Positions 11,101-23,100 of a stretch of 64,000 nt of DNA are shown piece by piece. Numbering within the stretch: position 1 is the stretch's first letter; each line of letters starts with the position of its first letter. This DNA is from Paraescarpia echinospica (lineage: Eukaryota > Annelida > Polychaeta > Sabellida > Siboglinidae), in assembly GCA_020002185.1 (NCBI GenBank), contig CM034541.1:32921852-32985851 (forward strand). Direction: 5' to 3'. The notes under the pieces were generated by a model that was not told where the DNA came from, made no database searches, and was given only the letters and a program-made list of their open reading frames with translations. Made by a program: the position numbers and the translations under genes.

Positions 11101-14100
11101 ACAGACATATCCTGTAGATGCCCTGGTCACAGATATACCTTGTAGATGCCCTGGCCACAGGCATACCTTGTAGATGCCCTGGCCATAGACATACCTTGTA
11201 GATGCCCTGGCCACAGACATACCTTGTAGATGCCCTGGTCACAGACATATCTTGTAGATGCCCTGGTCACAGACATATCCTGTAGATGCCCTGGTCACAG
11301 ATATACCTTGTAGATGCCCTGGCCACAGGCATACCTTGTAGATGCCCTGGCCATAGACATACCTTGTAGATGCCCTGGCCACAGACATACCTTGTAGATG
11401 CCCTGGCCACAGACATACCTTGTAGATGCCCTGGTCACAGATATACCTTGTAGATGCCCTGGTCACAGACATATCCTGTAGATGCCCTGGTCACAGACAT
11501 ACCCTGTAGATGCCCTGATCATGGACATACCACGTAGATGCCCTGGTCACAGACATACCTTGTAGATGCCCTGGTCCCAGCCATACCTTGTAGATGCCCT
11601 GGTCACAGTCATATCCTGTAGATGCCCTGGTCACGGACATACCCTGTAGATGCCCTGGTCACAGACATACCTTGTAGATGCCCTGGTCACAGACATATCT
11701 TGTAGATGCCCTGGTCACAGACATACTCTGTAGATGCCCTGGTCACAGACATACCTTGTAGATGCCCTGGTCACAGCCGCAGTAGCTGCTTTCCATCGTG
11801 TAGCTGCGAGCGATGCCAAACTGACGCCAGACGACGACGCGAGCCGTTGTTTCCTTCGACTTCTCCACAACATAACTACAGCCGCTCAGTGAGAATGCTG
11901 GAGCAATGTGCTGAAGGATCCTTGGCAGTATCTGCAACAAGAGAGGGCGTTTGGTCTGTTTTCCTAACACAATATGTCAAACTTCCTCAGAGTCCAAATA
12001 ACAAGAACCCATGCAAAACATAAAAACTATGTCTACAGTCAGTTCACCAGTTCAAACTTTCACGTTAATTATGTATTTCATATTTTTTCTGTGTGCAAGT
12101 TTAATGATAAGTTGGTTATATCAACAACATAATAATAATAATCTGCGCGTGTGCGTGTGTGCATGTGTGTATGTGTGCGAGTGTGCGAGTATGCATGCGT
12201 GCATATAATACTTTAATATGTCCAAACATTTGTCAGAATGATAACATTACAAGTATTGCACAATGAAACTCAACTCCAGAGTGAATATGAACTGCAGCTG
12301 AAAACAAGACTAAGGAAATTAGACTTGAAGTCACAAAGTTCAGTTTTGTTAGTCGGTCGAAACAAAGCGAGTAAACTTTCATTACCTTGTAGCAGCCGTC
12401 ATCTATTCTGTTCACATTGCATGCCGCATTCATGGAACAGCCACTGTCTTCACTGAGCCACGACAGATTGCGACTACAGCCGTACAGAAAGACATTCTTC
12501 CTACGAGAGTGGCCGTGGTAGTCGCAGTACACCTACAACACAGACAACATGTGGTAGTCGCATTACACATAGAACACAGACATGTGGTAGTCGCAATACA
12601 CCTACAACACAGACAACATGTGGTAGTCGCAGTACACCTACAACACAGACAACATGTGGTAGTCGCAGTACACCTACAACACAGACAACATGTGGTAATC
12701 ACAGTACACCTACAACACAGACAACATGTGGTAGTCGCACTACACATAGAAAACAGACATGTGGTAATCACAGTACACCTACAACACAGACAACATGTGG
12801 TAGTCGCATTACACATAGAACACAGACATGTGGTAATCACAGTACACCTACAACACAGACAACATGTGGTAGTCGCATTACACATAGAACACAGACATGT
12901 GGTAGTCGCAATACACCTACAACACAGACAACATGTGGTAGTCGCAGTACACCTACAACACAGACAACATGTGGTAGTCGCATTACACATAGAACACAGA
13001 CAACATGTGGTAGTCGCACTACACATAGAACACAGACATGTGGTAGTCACAGTACACCTACAACACAGACAACATGTGGTAATCGCAGTACACCTACAAC
13101 ACAGACAACATGTGGTAGTCGCAGTAAACCTACAACACAGACAACATGTGGTAGTCGCAGTACACCTAGAACACGGACAACATGTGGTAGTCGCAGTACA
13201 CCTACAACACAGACAACATGTGGTAGTCACAGTACACCAAGAACACAGACAACATGTGGTAGTCGCAGTACACCTACAACACAGACATGTGGTAGTCGCA
13301 GTACACCTACAACACAGACAACATGTGGTAGTCACAGTACACCAAGAACACAGACAACATATGGTAGTCGCAGTACACCTACAACACAGACAACATGTGG
13401 TAGTCGCAGTACACCTACAACACAGACAACATGTGGTAGTCGCAGTACACCTACAACACAGACAACATGTGGTAGTCGCAGTACACGTAGAACAGACAAC
13501 ATGTGGTAGTCACAGTACACCTAGAACCCGGACATGTGGTAGTCGCAGTACACCTACAACACATACAACATGTAGTAGTCACAGTACACCAAGAACACAG
13601 ACATGTGGTAGTTCCAGTACACCTAGAACACAGACATGTGGTAGTTACAGTACACCAAGAACACAGACAACATGTGGTAGTTCCAGTACACCAAGAACAC
13701 AGACAACATGTGGTAGTTCCAGTACACCTAGAACACAGACAACATATGGTAGTTACAGTACACCAAGAACACAGACAACATGTGGTTGTTCCAATACACA
13801 AAGAACACAGGCAACATGTGGTAGTTCCAGTACACACAGAACACAGACAACATGTGGTAGTTCCAATACACCAAGAACACAGACAACATGTGGTAGTCAC
13901 AGTACACCAAGAACACAGACAACATGTGGTAGTCACAGTACACCAAGAACACAGACAACATGTGGTAGTTCCAGTACACCTAGAACACAGACTTGTGGCA
14001 GTTCCAGTACACCAAGAACACAGACAACATGTAGTAGTCACAGTACACCAAGAACACAGACAACATGTGGTAGTTCCAGTACACCTAGAACACAGACAAC

Positions 14101-17100
14101 ATGTGGTATTCGCAGTACACCTACAACACAGACAACATGTGGTAGTCGCAGTACACCTAGAACACGGACAACATGTGGTAGTCGCAGTACACCTACAACA
14201 CAGACAACATGTGGTAGTCACAGTACACCAAGAACACAGACAACATGTGGTAGTCGCAGTACACCTACAACACAGATAACATGTGGTAGTCGCAGTACAC
14301 CTACAACACAGACAACATGTGGTAGTCGCAGTACACCTAGAACACAGACAACATGTGGTAGTCGCAGTACACCTAGAACACAGACAACATGTGGTAGTCA
14401 CAGTACACCTAGAACACGGACAACATGTGGTAGTCACAGTACACCTACAACACATACATGTGGTAGTCACAGTACACCAAGAACACAGACAACATGTGGT
14501 AGTCGCAGTACACCTACAACACGTGGTAGTCACAGTACACCAAGAACACAGACAACATGTGGTAGTCGCAGTACACCTACAACACAGACATGTGGTAGTC
14601 GCAGTACACCTAGAACACAGACAACATGTGGTAGTCACAGTACACCAAGAACACAGACAACATGTGTTAGTCACAGTACACCTACAACACAGACAACATG
14701 TGGTAGTTCCAGTACACCTACAACACAGACAACATGTGGTAGTTCCAGTACACCTAGAACACAGACAACATGTGGTAGTTACAGTACACCTACAACACAG
14801 ACAACATGTGGTAGTCGCAGTACACCTACAACACAGACATGTGGTAGTCACAGTACACCAAGAACACAGACATGTGGTAGTCGCAGTATACCTACAACAC
14901 AGACATGTGGTAGTCGCAGTACACCTAGAACACAGACAACATGTGGTAGTCACAGTACACCAAGAACACAGACAATATGTGGTAGTTCCAGTACACCTAG
15001 AACACAGACAACATGTGGTAGTTCCAGTACACCAAGAACACAGACATGTGGTAGTCGCAGTACACCTACAACACAGACATGTGGTAGTCGCAGTACACCT
15101 AGAACACAGACAACATGTGGTAGTCAAGGTACACCAAGAACACAGACAACATGTGGTAGTTCCAGTACACCTAGAACACAGACAACATGTGGTAGTCACA
15201 GTACATCTAGAACACAGACAACATGTGGTAGTTACAGTAAACCTAGAACACAGACAACATGTGGTAGTTTCAGTACACCAAGAACACAGACAACATGTGG
15301 TAGTCACAGTACATCTAGAACACAGACAACATGTGGTAGTCACAGTACACCAAGAACACAGACAACTGTGGTAGTTCCAGTACACCAAGAACACAGACAA
15401 CATGTGGTAGTTCCAGTACACCAAGAACACAGACAACATGTGGTAGTCACAGTACATCTAGAACACAGACAACATGTGGTAGTTCCAGTACACCAAGAAC
15501 ACAGACATGTGGTAGTCACAGTACATCTAGAACACAGACAACATGTGGTAGTTCCAGTACACCAAGAACACAGACAACATGTGGTAGTCGCAGTACATCT
15601 AGAACGCAGACAACATGTGGTAGTCGCAGTACATCTAGAACACAGAAAACATGTGGTAGTCGCAGTACATCTAGAACACAGACAACATGTGGTAGTCGTA
15701 GTACATCTAGAACACAGACATGTGGTAGTCGCAGTACATCTAGAACATAGACAACATGTGGTAGTTAAAGGCAGGCTGTCCATTTAGTTTTATTGTAAAA
15801 TCATTTGATACAGTATATATATGAATTCTAACATATTTACTGATATTCAATGTTTAAAATAATGGCTGAGCTATCATTCAAATCCCCAGGCAATTGCAAC
15901 AAAGGCCATAATGTGACGAGGGTGTGATGACATGTCACATGATGCACACATCCATCTCATTAGTAGTCAGACCTGAGGCAACGTCTTCGAAAATGGCACG
16001 ATACTATGAAAACAAACAGTCTCCTCCCAAAACCATTAAATTTTGACCAAAAAGCAGCCGGTGTGATATGATAGATATATTTATACTATATAACATCTTA
16101 CCAGAGGTGTTTTGTTGATCATGAACATATACTGCAGCAGCCCCTTGCTGTGGAAGATGGTGGGGTGGAGTTTGGGACAGGGCCGCAGCCAACATCGGTT
16201 CAAGTCCTCCGCCACCAGGGAACAACGGTGGCTGCGGGGAGAAAACGGTCGACATTTACATCAACGACCCATGCTCCTCTTGATATATCATTTTAATTAA
16301 CTGTCATATCTTAAAAACTACTTGTTCAATATTGACCAAATTTGTAGTCTACAAAATCTATAAGAAAAGAATGCCAGATATTAAATACTAGTCAATTTGC
16401 ATAATGGTAACCTTGGAAACCAGATAATTCTTGGAAATTCTGATGGGTGGTTTTGTGGATAGTCCCATGGAAAATTGAATTCATGTTTTCATTTTTGTTA
16501 TGTATTCTAACAAACAATATATTAAGTTGCGCAATGAAGTAGTTTGGCTGAATGAAGAACAAAACTCTTGGTAAAAACTAAAATTTTAAATATTTGTGTA
16601 TATTTTCTCTAGTGTACAATAATATTAAAAATTCACTCATCATTGCCTGAAACTAGCTAACATCAACACACGGAGCAACTAAGCAAAGGCAACAGTTTTT
16701 ATCTAAAACTCGTTCCCGTTGACCATGTAATTTCTGTTGTCGCCAATTGCGGCACTGCATGTAACAAATAATCATTTCCGGCAAAGATCGCTTCCCAGTA
16801 AATCAAACACAACACAACTGTGGCGCCCTCTGAAGGATGTCTCACCATTCAATTTGGCGACTGAAGAAATTTAGTAATTCTAAACAAATCCTTTGGTTTT
16901 TTTTGAAGCACACTGGTGCAGGGAAGTAAATGTACACAGAAAACAGCAAGTGAGCCTCTGTGCCTTGGAAGATGTCAGTCAGGATGCTACACGAATCATT
17001 GATCTACAGCACCTATGGAACATGGATGAAAGAAAACTTACTTTCCATTAATGACCCCATCTGGATTCAGCATGGGGATGACCTTGAAGATGTAAAGTTC

Positions 17101-20100
17101 TCGCAACGACTGTGCTATGAGCTTGTCACTCAGCAAGAAGTCAATCGTACCTAGGAAGAATCATTTTCCATGGAGATATCTAACTACTTCTGAAAATGTG
17201 GATGCAGCCTACAATTCTATACACATTGTTAAACAATATATTGTAATTAGTTATTAATTACTTAAGTCACTATTATATATTCTACATCAAATTCAAAAGG
17301 TAAGTTTTGCTTTACATTTTATTTATTTCTAAAAAATCCAAGTGGCAGTAAATGACATAGTATTGGGCAAGCTCGCAAACGATTTACATATTTTTACAAC
17401 AGCAATAAGTGAATTGTGAAACATCTAGCATGCATTAATTTAATAAAAACAAGCAGACAAACAAATTATCCACATGAGACTACATTTGGTCATAAATATT
17501 ATGTGAGAACTAGTCAGCTATACGAACCTTTCATTACCCAACTTGCATTGCTCTCTCCAGGATGTACCCGTCCAGTAAGGAAGATGTACGGTCGGTTTTC
17601 TGTAAATTAAAAATAACACATTAATAATTAATAGTAACTGGCCAGAAAAAAACATTGCAAAATGCTCCACAATTTAAAGGAATTTGATAAAAATTGCCAC
17701 ATTCACTTATCTTTGCAAAAAACAAACTTATATCATAACAATTTAATTTCAACTTCAGTCCATAAAATTACTCAGGTATTCATAAATCTTTATGAGCAAC
17801 AAACCTTTACAATTTGCTTAAGCTTCAAAGCAATGAAACGTTAATTAAAAAGCAAACCACAGTTTCACCTAATAAGACTTAGTTTTGTAAACGCCCCAAC
17901 AGGGCCAATAAATGAGGGCGATTGGCAGAACAATTTGGTGAGGATGACTTAGTTATGCTTGATTTGAAATTCTCCAAGTTTTGAAACGGCCGTAAGTGGA
18001 CTCACAACATGGAGCCAGTTTCACCAACCTTCCTATGACCTCATAAGCCCACCAGGAGGTGCCACTGGGACCATTTCACCGGTCGTTTTGGAAATAGTGG
18101 TCTCTGTGATACTTAAATTTAACAATAGATTATTTTTAATGATGGATTACCCTATATGAGCCCAATGTCTTGACTGACAGTCCGGTATTCTACCACCGCG
18201 CTATCGTGTCCCAATCAGGTACTAAACATAGTTCTTATAAGGCACAGAATCCAGTCCTTACGACTGCTCAAAGCACTTTACACTTTACTACCTGGCAGAC
18301 CTGTTCAATCGAACACCATCTCAACTTCTCTGGGAAGCATTTAGCCACGCTGCAACTAATGCGCAAAGACTATTCGTACACATTTGTCCACCACTGTGTA
18401 TAGCCAGTTACTCATTCATATAGCTGAGTGAACCGGAACAGTGTGGAGTGAATGAACTTGCCCAATGTTTGACACTCAATTTGGGACGTAAAAGAACCAC
18501 TGAGGACGACAAGCACCCTGGCAGTGACCACCCTCAGTGCCAGCATAGAAAGGTCGGCTTTGATAATGTTCTGGAAAAGGCCGACTAGTTGATTGAGACC
18601 CCATAAGACCATAACATTCTAACCACAATGTATACAGACTAGTCAGTTAGTAGAACATTGCAGAGTGCTGGAAACAACTAGAACATGGCTATACAGGATT
18701 CGAACCCGGGTTCTCTCGATCGAGAGTCCGATGCTCTAGCGACTGCACCACTGGCTCCACTTAATAACACTGACACACACACAAATAGCCTTTGTGCATT
18801 AATTGCAGTGTGGCTGAATGCTTCCCAGAGAAGTAGAGATGGTATTCGATTGAACTGGTCTGCCAGGGAGTAAAGTGTAAAGCGCACTGAGCAGTCCTGA
18901 CGACTGGTTACTTACCTTTACTTTTACTTTTTACTTACTGAGGTTGGCAATGCTGGCGTGACTGGAGACGTCGGGCAGGGCTGTGATGGTGAGGAGGGGG
19001 AAGTGGTTGCCAGCGAGGGTGTGGCACAGGTTCTGACAGCGGAAGTAGATCTGGCTGCGGTTGTACGTGTTGTCCCACCTATGAATGTGAGTCTGGCAAC
19101 AGACATGTTAAGCTAGTTTCAAATGTTGATTCAAAATTAATTTTCTTCTTAGTTTCAAATGTTGGCTAAAAATGTGTTTTCTTCCACATTTTAGTAACTT
19201 TGTAGATAAACAATAAAGTTTCTCCATTTGTTGTAATTTAATAATTAATATTTTGTATAGGTTTATTCACATTAGCAAGCAATATATTAACATTTCATTT
19301 AACCAATAGTAATATTGAATATACAATGTGTATATATATATATATACATTAAATTATATTTATTTAACCAATTAAATAATGTTATATGTATTGTTATATC
19401 TTGTTTTTTAATAATAACTATTAGTATAAATGTTATAATATATTTATTTGTTTATTTATCAATTGCACACTGTGTTTTTAATATGTTAAGTTTGGATCTT
19501 GCACTTTATACAATAACAAGCTGAATACTATCAACATTATTATGTGATTAATTAGAATCAGCTTAAAATGAAAACACCATTTCCTTTATGGTTTAGTTCG
19601 CCTCAAAACTTAATTATCTTCACGCACCAACACAATGTCATAATGTTATTAATAAGTTCTTGTTAGTTTGTTTGCCCCGCCGTCTTCCAAACATACCACA
19701 ATACGAGCATAAGAGAAGAAAGTGGTAATTACGTGTAAGAAATGTTCTTCAATTAATTTTTTGGTGTGTCATTTATACGTAAACAAATAATTATCACAAT
19801 TAGTTGAATTGTTAGAAATTAAGATGGGGAGACAGTGTTAAGAGAGATCTTGCAATGGCAGGAAGGAACAGCTGAGAATGGCAGATACCGTATTTGTTCT
19901 ACTGAACATACAGTGCTGAACAAATATTTGAGAAATATTTCATATTTTGCATTTCAGTAAGCAGACAGGCATGTACACCCATTTTCTGGGGTGTCTGGGT
20001 ACAGCTGTCTCAGCAGACGCGATACATGCATCCACATGTGAGCAACAAGATACGTGAACACTGTAAAGTCTGATATTTTAGGTGGACCAGTTGTTTCATC

Positions 20101-23100
20101 ACTGATCCTTGAATCTAGTGCGACATTGGTAGAAACTAAACTACAACAATGGACTCAAGAGTCTAGGTTGGCACTGGAGATTGCTGTCAGGGTGTCACAC
20201 ACTGCTAAAAGGGGTGTATGCTAATTAGGGCATGTACGCTTAATAGAAAGAAAACGGTAATTGCAGTGGATCTTGTTAGGTGGGGACAACTGCTCAAATG
20301 GACAGAACAAATTAAGTGATATGGCACTCATTACCGAAGGAATCAAGAGGGAAGAAGGACATGTGTGATGTGCCGTACAAGTTCACACTGTAAGGTACAT
20401 TTCACGAAACTGAGAAGTTAAAATACATTCACAGGGATGAAAGAATCAATTTTCAGTTTTTCCATTATTAAATACAATAAACAATTTACTGCAACTTTTA
20501 ATAACGCAATTTGGAATTATTATCTTAAAACAGTGTTTTTTTGCGTGTTTTGGATTGAATGGTACGTGATTTGATACAAAAATACCTAACGTTGATGTTA
20601 ATTCTTCGGGTGGGTTAGTTCAATCACCCACAACTTTGCAAGAAATCTACCTACATGAATAACACTGATATTCACGTACAGTAGGTAAATTTGTTGCGAA
20701 GTAAAACTGAAATGCTTCTCTTCAACATGATGGTCACAACTCGACAGCCAAAATGTACGGGCTCGAACCAGCCTCGACTCTTCAGTCAGTCAGTAGTCAG
20801 ACATACCTGTAACATTGTGTATGTGTACGGGAAATGATAGGCGAGATAGCAGACGTCGTTTTTGTGCGGGAAGGTCACAGAGAAGGTTGTTGTGTAGTAC
20901 GACTTGCCCTTGACGCCGCCAGTCGTTTCAGCACTGCGCATGAAGTGGTTTTTGTAGTAGCAGATTTTCGAGCCGATGCGCAGCCAATATGGCCGCCCGG
21001 CGACCGCTTCCGCCACGGAGAACATTACCGGCTTCATTCCTGCGACCACACGGTGGAGGGCATGAGAACTAATCACCCTATAACATCTCCTTTTTACGTA
21101 TTTCAGTCAAATTTACCTTTTCTCATTTGCCACATTTCGGCTGACTTCAGCTGAAAGCTGCAGAAACACAACATAATAAAAATCCTTGACTCATTGCTCT
21201 ATACCATTTGGGGATGCATTAAAAATAAATAGTTATTTAGAGTTATTGACTTTATTCAGTGAACAAATCGAGTGGTGTACAATTGTGCAAGTGGCATCAC
21301 AGAGATATTAAATTTCTCAGGATATTATTAACTGCTGCATACAACACAATAACTGACGACAGCAGAAGTTAAATGGCCACGGGAACAAGTTTTAAATACT
21401 GTAATGGTGATAATTGTGGCCCTTTGTTTCGCCACGGGTGGGTGTGGGCCATCTTCGAAGGCAGGGATGGTGACTATACACTGCCCCTGGCTGATACCCC
21501 ATGCATAGTGCGGGAGTTTGTTGAATCAGTTGTACAGCAGTACTTTGTCCTATATGTTTCTGTCTCCGCTGGTCTTGCTGTGGGAACCATGAAAATGTCT
21601 TTGTGCACAAACACCCTCACCTCACATCAAAGAGCAGTTCTGTGAAATCCCAATATAATGCCAATCACGAGCGACAGAGCAGTACTGTGTATTCAAATTA
21701 TTACTTCTACTTCCCAAATAAAAATGAGCCAAACACCCTGGCTAACAATATTACTGGCTAAGCTTAACTTCAGCATTTGGCAAGGCGATCTGTCAGGGGG
21801 TACCGAGACTGAGGTAATTAGCAGTGCCCCCTGACGTGCGAGGATGGGTGTAAGCTGGCACAGATTATTACTGCGACTCACCAAAGTTGAACTGACTGTT
21901 AAGTTTCTCGCAGTTGATGATGTTGAAGCGATAGTCGACGTCTGCCTTCATGTTTCTCACCTCAAAGTAGAACCACTGGTGGTGGTGGTTCGTGTTGATG
22001 TCGGGACTCAGGATTAAGTCATACTCCAGTTCTCTAACCTGTCAGAGTGAAAGACGCTAAGCTTGGTACACTGATGTTTGACACTAAATGAAGGGGTTTT
22101 TGGCAATTTCATTTAAAGCTGTGCATTTGATTTTTCAAAAACTGCTGTCTTGACGCATAATTAAGTGATACTTCAGTTCTCTAATCTGTCAAAGGGAAAA
22201 CCGCTAAGCTCTGTACGCTGACGTTTGACACTAAATCAAATTATTTTTTTGGAGGGGGGTTTGTGGCAATTTAATTCATTTAAAGTTGTGGATTTCAATT
22301 TCCAAAAACTGATGTCTGGACTCAGGATTAAGTCATATTCCAGATTCAGACCTGCCAAAATGAACGCCTCTAAGCACAGTACGCTGATGTTAACATTAAA
22401 TCAAGTTGTTTTTTGGAGGGTGGTTTGTGGCAATTTCATTTCAACATTTCATCTGTATCTGTATTTTGACTGGCAAAATGTCCTATGGACACATCACGCC
22501 AGTGCGCATGGTGGCTCTTATGGATTAATTTTTTACATGTTGGGCTAGGCTAATCTGGAATGAATTCAGTGACGTACTTGATACAATGCTTGGAGGTAGA
22601 GAATTCCACTCTTTTATTGTGACTGGGAAAAAGCTGTTTCCAAATATGTTTGTCGAGTGCCTGATTTGTACTAACTGTTTATTATGTTTACGTGAGCATC
22701 TGGTGTTGCGTTTGGTGTATTGATCTAGTGGGATATCTATGAGGTTATGTTCCATTTTATATAATATGCTAAGTCTTTGGGTTTTTCTTCGTGATTGGAG
22801 GGTGTCCCACTGGAGATCTTTAAGGAGTTGTGTTACCGTTCCAGGCTCTCTAGAATAGTTGTTCTTACAAAATCTGGCGGCTTGTCTCTGGGTTCTTTCT
22901 ATGAGTTTGATATTTCTTAGGCAATGTGGATCCCATGATGCTGACGCATATTCAAGTATGGGGCGGACAAGGGTTGTGTAGGCTATGGACTTGATTTGGG
23001 TTGGGCATTTATTTAAATTTCTTCTAATCATTCCCAATGTCTGTTGTGCTTTTTTTGTGACCGAGTTGCTTTGTATTGTCCAATTTAATGTATTTGATAT

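Noticed and set aside
9001..11754. CRISPR-like array of 28-bp repeats
   Set aside because: There are no unique spacers between repeats; units are directly adjacent, the context is a eukaryotic intron and the unit is copied from exon 21.
12509..15787. 1,092-codon plus-strand ORF ([14 protein letters not shown] repeats) and its 668-codon minus-strand counterpart
   Set aside because: Created by the 36/33-bp minisatellite, whose period is a multiple of three. Both strands and several frames are open, there is no non-repeat domain, and it lies inside an AGTPBP1 intron.
18680..18765. tRNA gene on the minus strand
   Set aside because: Has A- and B-box-like sequences but no convincing acceptor stem, and continues into a SINE body shared with other copies.
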